From: an uncultured Bacteroidales bacterium
Lineage (GTDB): Bacteria; Bacteroidota; Bacteroidia; Bacteroidales; P3
Reading direction: 5' to 3'
DNA length: 64,000 bases
Assembly (NCBI GenBank): GCA_937915785.1
Contig: CALGGY010000050.1
Span: 1 to 64,000, forward strand
The notes beneath the pieces are model-generated. The model did no database searches. It had not been told where the DNA came from and was given only the letters and a program-made list of their open reading frames with translations. A program made the translations under genes and the position numbers. This document shows positions 33,115-42,715 of this stretch, in pieces; positions within the stretch are counted from its first letter, which is position 1; each line of letters opens with the position of its first letter.

Positions 33115-36100
33115 ATGGCAACGTATCAAGAACAAAGGGAAAGAGATTATCAGAACAAGCTCGTCAAGAGGTTTCGATACGAACTCGGTTACAAGTATCT
33201 CGGCAACTGGCAATATGCCAAAGGCGAGACGGTTAACAGTTTGGGAAAGCAAAACTCGCCCATCCTTGATGATGAGGTGCGCAAGTTTCTGAACGACCAG
33301 AAGAAGGAGGACGGCAATACTCCAAGATACACAGAACGGCAGATTGAAGATGTTCTCTTTCAGCTAAAGAGCAAAGCCCGCCTTGGAAACGCCAAGATGA
33401 GCGGTCTGACGCAGTGCAATACAGACCTTTACGATACCATGATGATGGGCATCAAGTCGCAGCCAGACCCCGACTCAAACCACGAGGACGTGATGCTGTT
33501 CGACTTCAAGGACTTTACAAACAACAACTTTGCCATAGCCGAAGAGGTCAGTTACATTGACCCCTTGTTGGGAAAAAACAAGCGTCCAGACATCGTTGTC
33601 TATGTGAACGGAATAGCTTTAGCTGTCATTGAACTGAAGCGAAGCCTTGTCAACTGTGAAGAAGGCATCAAACAACACCTTTCAAATGAGCGTGACTTTA
33701 TCCCGTCCTTCTTTACCACAACTCAGTTTACCATCGCTTCCAACGACGGTGTGGAGTTTCGCTATGGAACTATTGGCACACCGCTGAAGTTCTGGTGTAA
33801 ATGGAAGCGCGACACTACTAAACTTGGCGATGTGCTGACAGAGCAAGAGTCATACATGATGTTTTTCAACAAAGAGAACTTCATGTTCTTCTTCCGCTAT
33901 GGTGTTCTGAACGACGGAGGCATCAAGAAAGTGCTACGCCCACATCAAATATATGCTATCAAGGCAGCGGCGGCACGTATGCCAAAGAAGGAAAGCGGTG
34001 TTATCTGGCACTCGCAAGGTTCTGGCAAGAGCCTTACGATGGTTGCTTTGGCTTCCTATATCCGTCGCAACTTTGAAAACCCTCGCGTCGTGGTCATTAC
34101 TGATCGCAAAGAACTTGACCTGCAACTGGCAGGGACATTCATAAAGGGAGGCAACACGCTTCATCAGGCTACTTCATGCAGCGACCTTCTCGACACGCTT
34201 AATCAGGGCAAGGAATGGCTCGTATGTTCGCTCATCCACAAGTTCGGTGCAAACGGATCTGAGGATGAAGCCGAGAAAGACGAGTCAGGCACAAAGGTCA
34301 GTCTGGATGAATACCTTAATGAACTGCAAGCCATCATCGCACAGAAATATGGCGACAACTTCAGTGTGAAGGGTGACAACATCTTTGTTTTTGTTGATGA
34401 ATGCCACCGCACACAGAGCGGTCGCCTTCACGAAGCCATGCGCAAAATCATGGGCAAGGAGATTATGCTCATCGGTTTCACTGGCACACCTCTCCTGAAG
34501 AAAGACAAGGGCGATATGTATAACCGCATCAAGAGCATGTCGGAGCGTACTTTTGGCCCGTATATCCACAAGTATCTGCACAAACAAGCCGTGGAAGACA
34601 AGGTTATCCTCGACCTTCAATATGAATACCGCAACGTAGAACAGCAACTTACCAACAAACAGATAGTTGACCAGAAACTGGATGCATTGACAGCCGGACG
34701 AGAACTCTCTGACGAGCAGCGCAAGATGGTTGAAGACCGTTGGGCAACCTTGGAGAAGGTCTATTCTACAGAGGAGCGCATCGAGCGTATCGGCTACAGC
34801 ATCCTTGATGATGTGGGATTTGGCTTGTTGAGGCACGACTGGAGTAATGCCATGTTGGTTGCCGGTTCCATCTATCAGGCTTACAGATATTATAAGTTCT
34901 TCACCCAAGACAGCAGTAACACCTTGCTCAAAGGACGTGTTGCCGTGGTAACGAGCTATAACCCGATGGACAGCGATATTGCCAACGACTCAGCTGACAC
35001 CAACATGGAAACCGAAGCAAAATTCAAGTATGACTGGGCAAAGCAGTCATTCAAGGATGCCGGCGATGGCATCAACAACGCTGATGACTATGAGAAGTGG
35101 GCAAAAAACCTATTCATCAAACGTCCTGCCCAGATGAAACTGCTCATTGTGGTCAACAAGCTGCTCACTGGCTTCGATGCCCCATGTGCCACTGTCCTTT
35201 ACATCGACAATGAGATTAAAGACCACACTTTGTTTCAGGCAGTATGCCGTGTGAACCGTCTTGGCGAGGACATCAAGGACGAGGAAGGCAACGTGATGGT
35301 CAAGACGCACAAGGAATTTGGGCGTATCATCAGCTTCAAGAACCTGTTCGACAGCATTGAAGATGCCGTTGTCAAGTTCAACGACGGCGAAGGGTTCTCT
35401 GGCCTCGACGGTGTCGATGTAGAAGGACTTCTCGATGGTGCCGTCAACAAATGCAGGGAAAAACTGCTGGCTGCAACAGAAGCATACGAAGGACTGAAAG
35501 CCATCTGGGAAAGCAAGGGGCTGACTGAGTTGGAACAGCTTGCGGAGTATTATGTCGCCGAACTGGAAGGTGAAGAGCCTGCACAGGCTCGTCGTAACCT
35601 CATGTACAGCATTACAGGTGGCATGGTTACGGCATACAACAACATGTCCGACTATTTCAGCCAGACGGATTTCACGCCAGAGCAGATAGAACGCTTTGCC
35701 TCGTTGTCCCGTGAGGCAGGAACTATACAGCGCAAGGTGCGCCAGAAGTCGGGTGATGACTTCGACCCTCGCACGCTCGACCCCGATATGCGTCAACTTC
35801 TCGACCAGCATATCCGCGCGGAAGATGCCGAGACATTGGTGGAGGCAACAGCAGATTTTTCTTTCCTCGACCTTATCAATGATGCTACCGACACCGACAA
35901 GGCTGCTGATGAAGCCATCCGTCAGGCTGGCGGCAATGCAAAAGGTGCTGCCGAAGTGATTGAAGGTAAGGCTCGCCGTGTCAATACCGACTGGAACAGC
36001 GGTGACGAGGAAGGGAAACGAGTTTTCAGTGAGAGGTTGCAGGCTTTGCTCGACCAACTGAGGGAAAGCAATGCTACCGCCAAAGAAAGAATCAAGGCAC

Positions 36101-36399
36101 TCATTGAGCATATCAAAGCAATCAAGCATGGAAGTGATGCGCCCAACGGACTTGACAATAGGCGTAGCAAGGCTCTGTGGAACAACCGTGCTGCATGGAA
36201 CGCTCCTGCGGATGATAACGAAGCTATTGAAATCATAAAGAAGATTGACGATTTCATCTACCGCAATGCAGGGGCTAACTGGCAAGATCCTGACAGCAAT
36301 GCCAGTTGGGACTTGCGTGATGACTTGCAAGCGATGTTCCCATCGTTCAGCGAACAGGACATTTACGAGATTTACCGTCTCGCTTCACAAAATTCATAA
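33115..36399 (+). CDS. hsdR: Type I restriction enzyme, R subunit
   Basis: 1094 residues. Motor and nuclease subunit of a type I restriction-modification enzyme, which translocates and cuts unmodified DNA. The N-terminal PD-(D/E)xK nuclease has RPDIVVY (Asp159) and AVIELKR (Glu173, Lys175). The helicase part has Walker A GSGKS (302-306), DECHR (428-432), TGTPLL and a motif VI region near VCRVNRLGE. The C-terminal ~250 residues are helical, as expected for docking on HsdM. All key residues are present, so the enzyme looks active. Starts 4 nt after the metallopeptidase; hsdM follows by 21 nt. Confidence 0.97.
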   Translation: MATYQEQRERDYQNKLVKRFRYELGYKYLGNWQYAKGETVNSLGKQNSPILDDEVRKFLNDQKKEDGNTPRYTERQIEDVLFQLKSKARLGNAKMSGLTQCNTDLYDTMMMGIKSQPDPDSNHEDVMLFDFKDFTNNNFAIAEEVSYIDPLLGKNKRPDIVVYVNGIALAVIELKRSLVNCEEGIKQHLSNERDFIPSFFTTTQFTIASNDGVEFRYGTIGTPLKFWCKWKRDTTKLGDVLTEQESYMMFFNKENFMFFFRYGVLNDGGIKKVLRPHQIYAIKAAAARMPKKESGVIWHSQGSGKSLTMVALASYIRRNFENPRVVVITDRKELDLQLAGTFIKGGNTLHQATSCSDLLDTLNQGKEWLVCSLIHKFGANGSEDEAEKDESGTKVSLDEYLNELQAIIAQKYGDNFSVKGDNIFVFVDECHRTQSGRLHEAMRKIMGKEIMLIGFTGTPLLKKDKGDMYNRIKSMSERTFGPYIHKYLHKQAVEDKVILDLQYEYRNVEQQLTNKQIVDQKLDALTAGRELSDEQRKMVEDRWATLEKVYSTEERIERIGYSILDDVGFGLLRHDWSNAMLVAGSIYQAYRYYKFFTQDSSNTLLKGRVAVVTSYNPMDSDIANDSADTNMETEAKFKYDWAKQSFKDAGDGINNADDYEKWAKNLFIKRPAQMKLLIVVNKLLTGFDAPCATVLYIDNEIKDHTLFQAVCRVNRLGEDIKDEEGNVMVKTHKEFGRIISFKNLFDSIEDAVVKFNDGEGFSGLDGVDVEGLLDGAVNKCREKLLAATEAYEGLKAIWESKGLTELEQLAEYYVAELEGEEPAQARRNLMYSITGGMVTAYNNMSDYFSQTDFTPEQIERFASLSREAGTIQRKVRQKSGDDFDPRTLDPDMRQLLDQHIRAEDAETLVEATADFSFLDLINDATDTDKAADEAIRQAGGNAKGAAEVIEGKARRVNTDWNSGDEEGKRVFSERLQALLDQLRESNATAKERIKALIEHIKAIKHGSDAPNGLDNRRSKALWNNRAAWNAPADDNEAIEIIKKIDDFIYRNAGANWQDPDSNASWDLRDDLQAMFPSFSEQDIYEIYRLASQNS

Positions 36400-36420
36400 C
36401 AGAAAATAGAAATACAATAT

Positions 36421-38760
36421 ATGGCAATAAAGAAATCACAGTTATACAGCGCACTCTGGGAGTCGTGCAATGCGCTTCGCGGCTCGATGGATGCAAGTCA
36501 GTACAAGGACTATGTGCTGATAGTCCTCTTTGTGAAATATCTCTCTGACAAGGCTGGTCAGCCGGGCTTCCGCCTGAAAGTGCCAGATGGTTGTAGCTTC
36601 AAGGACTTCGTGGCTCTGAAACAAGATGACAAGATTGGCGAGAAGATGAACACCAAGCTGGAGGCCATCAAAGAATTGAATGCCCGACAGATTGGCGACC
36701 TTGCCCTGCCCAACTTCAACGACCCCACCAAACTGGGCAGTGGGCGCACGATGGTTGACACCCTTTCAAAACTTATTGGCGTGTTTGAGAATGACGCACT
36801 CGACTTTTCCCACAACCGTGCTGCCGATGATGACCTTTTGGGCGATGCCTACGAATACCTTATGAAGAACTTTGCCGCCGAAAGCGGTAAAAGCAAGGGG
36901 CAATTCTACACCCCTGCCGAGGTGAGCCGTGTGATGGCAAAACTGCTTCGCATCGACGAACTCGACCGAGCCGAGCATACCATTTATGACCCCACCTGTG
37001 GCTCTGGCTCGCTGTTGCTTCGTGCTTTGGCGGAGGCCAGCAATCCACGTGTGTCTATCTTCGGACAGGAGAAAGACAGTAGCACGGCGGCATTGGCTAA
37101 GCTAAACATGTTGCTTCACGGTATTAGCAGTGCCGACATCAAGGTGGGCGACACTTTGGCAGACCCGCAATTCAAACAATATGGTATGGTCAGCACCTTC
37201 GATGTTTGCGTTGCCAATCCGCCTTTCTCTATGAAGAACTGGCTGGCTTCGGGCATGGAGAATGACCAGTATAACCGTTGGACTGCCAACCTGCTACCTC
37301 CTGCCAAGTGTGGCGACTATGCTTTCCTGCTTCACCTCATCCATTCAATGAAGTCAGAAGAAGGACGTGGTGCTTGCATCCTGCCTCATGGTGTTCTTTT
37401 CCGTGGCAACGCAGAATACGACATCCGCAAACACATCGTCAAGCAGCACTATATCAAGGGCATTATCGGACTGCCGCCAAACATATTCTTTGGTACGGGC
37501 ATTCCGGCTTCCATCACCATCATCGACAAGAAAAACAAGGACAGCCGCAAGGGTATCTTCTTCATCGATGCGAAGGATGGATTCAAGAAAGACGGAGCAA
37601 AGAACCGTCTGCGCGAGCAGGACATCAAGCGTATCGTTGATGCGTGGAATGCACAACAATCCATCGAACACTATTGCCGACTGGTGGAATGGGACGAAAT
37701 TGAGCGCAACGACTACAATCTGAACATTCCACGGTACATACAGCCCCAAGACACCGAGATACAGCACGACATCTATGCGCATCTGCATGGCGGACTTCCT
37801 GCCCACGATGTAGATGGGATGCAGACCTTCTGGAAAGCCTGCCCTTCGCTGAAAGTCAGTCTGTTCAACTGCGAGGCAAACGGCTACTATAGTCTGAAAC
37901 CAGCAAAAACTGACATCGCTCAGACCATAGAAAAAGACCCTTCATACGTTTCACAAAATGGTAGGTTCTCTGCACTTCTGAATGAATGGAAGGCGGAGAT
38001 TATGCCGCAGATGAAAGCCGTAGGTCAGGGCGCGCGTCCAAAGGAACTGATTACCGACTGGTCGGAATCGCTTCTCGACAAGGCAAAAGAACACGGCGGT
38101 CTGGTGGATGCCTACGAGGTGTATGACGTATTGCTCAACTATTGGGCAGACGTGATGCAGGATGACTGCTACATGATTGCCAACGATGGGTGGACATTCC
38201 CGAAAGTACAAACTACAAAGTCTGGCAAGGGCGACAAGAAGAAGGCTATCATGTACGACGAGATAGTTTGCGACCTCGTGCCTGTCAGCATCGTGCTTGC
38301 TGAATACTTCACTGCCGAGACCAACGAGATTGCAGAACTTTCTGCACAGATAGAACAGAAACAGACTGCATTGGATGAACTGCTTGAAGCCGCTGGCGAC
38401 GATGAAGACGAGCAGAACGAGGTGAAGAAATCAGCCGAATATAAGAAAATCGACAAAGAAAAGTCTGCACTCAACAATACGTTGAAAGCCAAGCGCACAA
38501 CCCTCACTGATGCCGTCGTAAAGAAATATGCAGACCTCACCCAAGAGGAGATAAAAATGCTTGTGGTTGAACGCAAGTGGCTTGCAAGTGTTGTTGGTGG
38601 TTGCGAAGCCTTGATGCAAAACGTCACACACCAGATAGCAAGCGATGTAACCACCCTTGCCGAGCGTTATGAGGTGACACTTGGCGCAACCGAGAGCAAA
38701 GTGAACAATTTGGAACAGGAGGTGCTCCGCTCACTCAAAGAAATGGGATTCACTTTGTAA
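36421..38760 (+). CDS. hsdM: Type I restriction enzyme, M subunit (N6-adenine methyltransferase)
   Basis: 779 residues, longer than the usual ~500. N-terminal helical domain (MDASQYKDYVLIVLFVKYLSD in pieces), AdoMet motif DPTCGSGS (190-197) and catalytic NPPF (266-269), indicating N6-adenine methylation. The extra C-terminal ~270 residues contain a charged helical segment (KQTALDELLEAAGDDEDEQNE) and TLAERYEVTLGATESKVNNLEQEVL, likely for binding HsdS. It pairs with hsdR and hsdS of this operon; three YhcG-type genes separate it from hsdS. Confidence 0.96.
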   Translation: MAIKKSQLYSALWESCNALRGSMDASQYKDYVLIVLFVKYLSDKAGQPGFRLKVPDGCSFKDFVALKQDDKIGEKMNTKLEAIKELNARQIGDLALPNFNDPTKLGSGRTMVDTLSKLIGVFENDALDFSHNRAADDDLLGDAYEYLMKNFAAESGKSKGQFYTPAEVSRVMAKLLRIDELDRAEHTIYDPTCGSGSLLLRALAEASNPRVSIFGQEKDSSTAALAKLNMLLHGISSADIKVGDTLADPQFKQYGMVSTFDVCVANPPFSMKNWLASGMENDQYNRWTANLLPPAKCGDYAFLLHLIHSMKSEEGRGACILPHGVLFRGNAEYDIRKHIVKQHYIKGIIGLPPNIFFGTGIPASITIIDKKNKDSRKGIFFIDAKDGFKKDGAKNRLREQDIKRIVDAWNAQQSIEHYCRLVEWDEIERNDYNLNIPRYIQPQDTEIQHDIYAHLHGGLPAHDVDGMQTFWKACPSLKVSLFNCEANGYYSLKPAKTDIAQTIEKDPSYVSQNGRFSALLNEWKAEIMPQMKAVGQGARPKELITDWSESLLDKAKEHGGLVDAYEVYDVLLNYWADVMQDDCYMIANDGWTFPKVQTTKSGKGDKKKAIMYDEIVCDLVPVSIVLAEYFTAETNEIAELSAQIEQKQTALDELLEAAGDDEDEQNEVKKSAEYKKIDKEKSALNNTLKAKRTTLTDAVVKKYADLTQEEIKMLVVERKWLASVVGGCEALMQNVTHQIASDVTTLAERYEVTLGATESKVNNLEQEVLRSLKEMGFTL

Positions 38761-38773
38761 AACGTGTTTATGT

Positions 38774-39241
38774 ATGGACAAGAAAAAAGCAAAACATACG
38801 GGAATATCTGTTCTATATAATTTGCCAGAAAATTGGTCAGATGAGACGGCGTTTTCATTCGACCATCTGTCTGAGCTGGTGTTGCAGTTGCACGATTCCG
38901 CCTATTCGGCAACCGTGAAGGCAATAAACCGCTTTGCCACTGTAAGAAACTATGTCATCGGATTTTATATTGTGGAATATGAACAGCATGGCAATGACCG
39001 CGCCAAGTATGGCGACCGGCTGTTGAAGCGTTTGGCTGAGCGCGTGAACAGAAGGGGAATTAACGAGACATTGCTCCAAATTTGTCGTCGCTTTTACTTG
39101 GATTATCCACAGGTAAAAGAGTTGTTGACCGGGCAGATTTGTGCGACGGCGTCGCATAAATCTGAAATAAGTCCGATGTCGTCGGAGAAATCCTTGGAAA
39201 AAAGTCCGACAGCATCGGACAAATTCAAGACTTTCTGTTAA
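38774..39241 (+). pseudogene. Truncated YhcG/DUF1016 N-terminal domain
   Basis: 155 residues corresponding only to the N-terminal DUF1016 domain (VNRFATVRNYVIGFYIVEYEQ-like helices, RAKYGDRLLKRLAERV, ICRRFYLDYPQV). In the intact neighbours this is followed by a SELSWSH segment and a PD-(D/E)xK nuclease domain, both absent here. Residues 120-155 are a low-complexity tail with repeated ASHKS/SSEKS/ASDKF units, and then a stop. It lies 13 nt after hsdM. Either a decayed remnant or a stand-alone DNA/protein-binding domain; the first seems more likely. Confidence 0.7.
39142..39219 (+). repeat. Three short palindromes in the truncated YhcG tail
   Basis: Palindromes TGCGACGGCGTCGCA (39142-39156), TCCGATGTCGTCGGA (39172-39186) and TCCGACAGCATCGGA (39205-39219), spaced about 31 nt apart. 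They encode the repeated ASHKS/SSEKS/ASDKF peptide units. Confidence 0.7.
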
Positions 39242-39292
39242 AGGAGATTAGCAAATGAAAGAAACAAGAATAAAATAACCATCTTTTTTGTA

Positions 39293-39330
39293 AAATCATG
39301 GAAGACAAAAACAACATACAATCCTCGGCA
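39293..39330 (+). repeat. 38 nt direct repeat, YhcG cassette start (copy 1)
   Basis: Identical over 38 nt to 40383-40420. It covers the last bases before the ATG and the first 11 codons (MEDKNNIQSSA) of each YhcG-type gene. Confidence 0.9.
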
Positions 39331-40344
39331 CAATCCGCCGATATTTCAAAGCAACTGACCAGCTTTACCGACAGTTGCGAAAACGATATTCGGCGGCTGC
39401 TTCATAGTGCGAGAAATCAAGCCTACAAAGTAGTAAACTCCATTATGACGCAAACCTATTGGCTGATAGGCTACCGCATTGTAATGCAAGAGCAAAAAGG
39501 CGAACGCCGCGCCGAATACGGAAGCCGCCTTATCGAAACATTATCCAAAAACCTTTCCCCCGAATTTGGCGGCGGAATCTCGGTGGCTCAACTTAAGAAT
39601 TTTCGCCAATTTTATTTGACATTCCCCGATGCACAAAAAGGCTACACAGTGTGTAGCGAATTGAGTTGGTCGCATATCCGACTGATTATGAGGCTAAATA
39701 CTGAAGACGAACGAAACTATTACATCGAGCAGTCGAGAAACGGCAGTTGGAGCGTCCGCGAATTGGAGCGCAACATCAAAACCGACGCCTTCCACCGTGT
39801 GGTAGCCAATCAAATGCCACAACCTGCCGACGAAAACCACAATCTGTCGCAAATAAAAGACCCTTACGTGCTCGAATTTCTCGGTCTGCCGACTAACAAC
39901 ATCAAGGAAAGCAAGCTGGAGCAGTCCATCATCGGCAATATGCAGCAGTTTCTGATGGAAATGGGCAAAGGCTTTGCCTTTATCGACCGGCAGATGCACA
40001 TAGCCACGCAGATGAGCGACTTCTACATCGACCTCGTCTTTTACAATTATATCCTCAAATGCTTTGTGCTTATCGACCTCAAAACAACACAGCTTACACA
40101 CCAAGACATCGGACAGATGGACATGTATGTGCGGATGTTCGACAGCCTGAAAAAGCAGCCCGACGACAACCCTACAATAGGCCTCATCCTATGCGCCGAA
40201 AAAGACGAAGTGGTGGCTAAATACTCTGTCTTGAGCGAATCGAAACAGATTTTCGCCTCCAAATACATGACGGTATTGCCAACCGAAGCCGAACTCGAAG
40301 CCGAACTCTACCGCAACCGCCGTTTCTTAACTTTAGCAGACTGA
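39298..40344 (+). CDS. YhcG/DUF1016-type PD-(D/E)xK nuclease, first intact copy
   Basis: 348 residues. N-terminal DUF1016 helical domain (NQAYKVVNSIMTQTYWLIGY, EYGSRLIETLSKNL), then SELSWSHIRLIM and a C-terminal PD-(D/E)xK-type nuclease with IDLVFYN (Asp245) and LIDLK (Asp260, Lys262). Genes of this family often ride with type I restriction operons; a nuclease or recombination role is inferred from the fold. The gene begins with the 38 nt cassette repeat and is followed 3 nt later by a 12-codon remnant of the hsdS start. It differs greatly from the second copy outside the shared ends. Confidence 0.88.
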   Translation: MEDKNNIQSSAQSADISKQLTSFTDSCENDIRRLLHSARNQAYKVVNSIMTQTYWLIGYRIVMQEQKGERRAEYGSRLIETLSKNLSPEFGGGISVAQLKNFRQFYLTFPDAQKGYTVCSELSWSHIRLIMRLNTEDERNYYIEQSRNGSWSVRELERNIKTDAFHRVVANQMPQPADENHNLSQIKDPYVLEFLGLPTNNIKESKLEQSIIGNMQQFLMEMGKGFAFIDRQMHIATQMSDFYIDLVFYNYILKCFVLIDLKTTQLTHQDIGQMDMYVRMFDSLKKQPDDNPTIGLILCAEKDEVVAKYSVLSESKQIFASKYMTVLPTEAELEAELYRNRRFLTLAD

Positions 40345-40347
40345 AAA

Positions 40348-40383
40348 ATGATAGAAACTAACTTCAAAGATTCAGAATTTTGA
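40348..40383 (+). pseudogene. Remnant of hsdS 5' end
   Basis: ATG ATA GAA ACT AAC TTC AAA, identical over 21 nt to the start of hsdS at 41414, then GAT TCA GAA TTT TGA. It would encode 11 residues resembling the HsdS N-terminus (MIETNFKDSEF) before a stop. It shows that hsdS once followed the first YhcG cassette directly. Confidence 0.85.
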
Positions 40384-40420
40384 AATCATGGAAGACAAAA
40401 ACAACATACAATCCTCGGCA
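40383..40420 (+). repeat. 38 nt direct repeat, YhcG cassette start (copy 2)
   Basis: Second copy of the repeat at 39293-39330, identical over 38 nt, spanning the start of the second intact YhcG gene. Confidence 0.9.
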
Positions 40421-41410
40421 TACAACCAACTGATTGACAATGTTGGGGTAGCATTGCAAGAGGGACGACGTAATGCAGCCACTGCCATCAACCATGCTAT
40501 TGTGCGCACCTATTGGCAAATAGGACAGTACATAGTCGAATACGAGCAGCGCGGCAACGAACGCGCCGAATATGGCAGCAACCTGCTCAACAGACTATCA
40601 AAAGACCTGACAGAACGGTATGGCGAGGGATTCGGACGTAGCAACGTGTTTTATATCAGAAAATTGTACATAGAATACCCAAAAGTTCAGACACTGTCCG
40701 AACTTTCTTGGAGCCACTATATCGAACTGCTGAAAATAGAGGACAACCTCGAACGCTCTTTTTACGAAAAAGAGTGTCGCTCCGAGCATTGGGGCGTAAG
40801 AGAACTAAAAAGACAGAAAGACAGTCTGCTCTTTCAACGTCTTGCACTTAGCACAAACAAAAAAAACGTCATGCAATTGGCGCAAAATGGTCAGATTGTT
40901 GAAAAGCCAGAGGATATACTCAAAGAGCCTTACGTATTTGAATTTACGGGGCTGCCAAAACTACCAGTCTATAAAGAAGGCGATGTGGAAGAAGCCCTTG
41001 TCAGCAACCTGAGCATGTTTCTGCTCGAACTCGGTAAAGGATTCGCTTTTATCGGAAGACAGCAAAAGATTTTTATCGCAGGACGAACGTATAAAGTAGA
41101 TCTTGTTTTTTACCACAGGATACTAAAATGCTTTGTGCTTATCGACTTGAAAAAAGGCGAAATAACACACAACGACATCGGACAGATGAACTTCTACCTC
41201 AATTATTTCAGAGAAGAAATGAATACCGACGGCGACAACGAACCTATTGGCATTGTTTTGGGTACAGAAAGTGACAAATTGGTAATGCAATACGCCACGG
41301 CGGGGCTTTCAAACCAAGTGTTTGTTTCGCGCTACCAGCTTTATCTGCCAAATCGCGAGCAGATTGAGGCAGAGTTCCGGCGATTCTTTTCATCTCATAA
41401 ACTCGACTGA
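40388..41410 (+). CDS. YhcG/DUF1016-type PD-(D/E)xK nuclease, second intact copy
   Basis: 340 residues. Same two-domain plan as the copy upstream: DUF1016 N-terminal helices (NHAIVRTYWQIGQYIVEYEQ, EYGSNLLNRLSKDL), SELSWSHYIELL, then the nuclease core VDLVFYH (Asp238) and LIDLK (Asp253, Lys255), with DIGQMNFYLNYF. The first 11 residues are identical to the first copy, but the remainder is strongly diverged, so it is not a recent duplicate. The stop codon is 3 nt before the hsdS start. It may modulate the restriction enzyme or act as a separate nuclease. Confidence 0.9.
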   Translation: MEDKNNIQSSAYNQLIDNVGVALQEGRRNAATAINHAIVRTYWQIGQYIVEYEQRGNERAEYGSNLLNRLSKDLTERYGEGFGRSNVFYIRKLYIEYPKVQTLSELSWSHYIELLKIEDNLERSFYEKECRSEHWGVRELKRQKDSLLFQRLALSTNKKNVMQLAQNGQIVEKPEDILKEPYVFEFTGLPKLPVYKEGDVEEALVSNLSMFLLELGKGFAFIGRQQKIFIAGRTYKVDLVFYHRILKCFVLIDLKKGEITHNDIGQMNFYLNYFREEMNTDGDNEPIGIVLGTESDKLVMQYATAGLSNQVFVSRYQLYLPNREQIEAEFRRFFSSHKLD

Positions 41411-41413
41411 ATT

Positions 41414-42613
41414 ATGATAGAAACTAACTTCAAAAATACCGAAATCGGAAGGATCCCTCAAGAGTGGGAAGTTGATAAACTCATAGACAAGTTTGAGTTT
41501 AGGTCTAACAATACCTTTTCAAGGGATGCTCTCTCTGAATCTGGAACAATTCAAGATGTTCATTATGGTGATGTACTCATTAAATATGGTTCTCACCTTG
41601 ATGTACAAAAGGACGAAATCCCATATATAACTGATAAAAATTATAGGACATCTGTTTATATTTCGGATGGAGATGTTATCATGGCAGATACGGCAGAAGA
41701 CGAGACCGTAGGCAAAGCTACTGAAGTTATTAACGTCGGGCATCATCAGTTAGTTTCAGGTTTACACACTATGTGGTTACATCCTAAGGTGCAAGAAAGA
41801 TACGCCTTGGGGTATCTTGGTTATGCTTTTAATGCAAACATTTTTCACAACCAACTGTTGCCTTTGATGCAGGGGACAAAGGTGACTTCTATATCAAAAA
41901 CGGCAATTAAAGACACATACATTCTTATTCCCCCAAAATCCGAGCAAACCCGCATAGCCACGGCACTTTCCAACGTTGATGCCTTAATCTCCGAATTGGG
42001 CAGACTGATAGAGAAGAAACGTGCCATCAAGCAAGGCGCCATGCAGCAACTCCTTACAGGCAAAAAACGCCTCAATGGATTTAATGAACCGTGGGGGGAG
42101 AAGAAACTGGGGGAGATATTGCAATATGAGCAACCAACAAAGTATTTAGTATCTTCAACAGAATATTCAGACAATGGAGTACCTGTATTAACAGCAGGTA
42201 AAACTTTTATTTTGGGTTATACAAATGAACCCAATGGTATATACAACAATCTGCCAGTAATCATTTTTGATGATTTTGTGACAGAATCAAAATATGTTGA
42301 TTTCCCTTTCAAGGCTAAATCTTCTGCAATGAAGATGTTGACATTAAGAAATGAAGAAAACAATCTTCGATTTATTTTTGAAATAATGCAGATGATAGAC
42401 TTTCCTATGACCGACCATAAGCGGTGGTGGATTGGAGAATACTCTAACATTGTAGTGAAAGTACCAACCCTTGCCGAGCAATCCGCCATTGCCTCCGTCC
42501 TGACCTCGATGGACGACGAAATCACCGCCCTCGAAGCCAAGAAAGCCAAGTATGAGCAGATAAAGCAAGGCATGATGCAGCAGCTGCTCACGGGCAGGAT
42601 AAGGCTGGTGTAG
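41414..42613 (+). CDS. hsdS: Type I restriction enzyme, S (specificity) subunit
   Basis: 399 residues. Two target-recognition domains (about 15-170 and 215-370), each followed by a conserved helix: ALSNVDALISELGRLIEKKR then IKQGAMQQLLTGKKRL, and LTSMDDEITALEAKKAKYEQ then IKQGMMQQLLTGRIRL. The internal repeat of these spacers is the standard HsdS design and gives a bipartite DNA target, which cannot be predicted by eye. Both recognition domains are visibly more AT-rich than the spacers, as is usual for exchanged specificity modules. Last gene of the restriction operon. Confidence 0.95.
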   Translation: MIETNFKNTEIGRIPQEWEVDKLIDKFEFRSNNTFSRDALSESGTIQDVHYGDVLIKYGSHLDVQKDEIPYITDKNYRTSVYISDGDVIMADTAEDETVGKATEVINVGHHQLVSGLHTMWLHPKVQERYALGYLGYAFNANIFHNQLLPLMQGTKVTSISKTAIKDTYILIPPKSEQTRIATALSNVDALISELGRLIEKKRAIKQGAMQQLLTGKKRLNGFNEPWGEKKLGEILQYEQPTKYLVSSTEYSDNGVPVLTAGKTFILGYTNEPNGIYNNLPVIIFDDFVTESKYVDFPFKAKSSAMKMLTLRNEENNLRFIFEIMQMIDFPMTDHKRWWIGEYSNIVVKVPTLAEQSAIASVLTSMDDEITALEAKKAKYEQIKQGMMQQLLTGRIRLV

Positions 42614-42633
42614 GTGGCGCGGCTTGTTCGCAA

Positions 42634-42641
42634 TATCTTTG
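42634..42641 (+). promoter_or_regulatory. Orphan -7-like box TATCTTTG
   Basis: TATCTTTGCGGATTGTTT lies 20 nt after hsdS and resembles the nqrA promoter (TATCTTTGCAGATTGTTT) at 17 of 18 positions, but no gene follows on this strand. It may be a leftover fragment of the duplicated promoter. Confidence 0.35.
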
Positions 42642-42689
42642 CGGATTGTTTCCTGCTTGTTGCAAACACCTCATTTTCAGCAGTCCCGC

Positions 42690-42715
42690 AAAAAGGCGTA
42701 AAAATGCCTTACGCC
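42690..42715 (-). terminator. Terminator of the MptD-like membrane gene
   Basis: On the minus strand a 7 bp stem GGCGTAA/TTACGCC (42709-42715 with 42695-42701) is followed by five T. Confidence 0.65.

Noticed and set aside
39298..41410. The two intact YhcG genes as a recent tandem duplication
   Set aside because: Only the first 11 codons are the same; the remainder is strongly diverged, so shared ends by recombination fit better.
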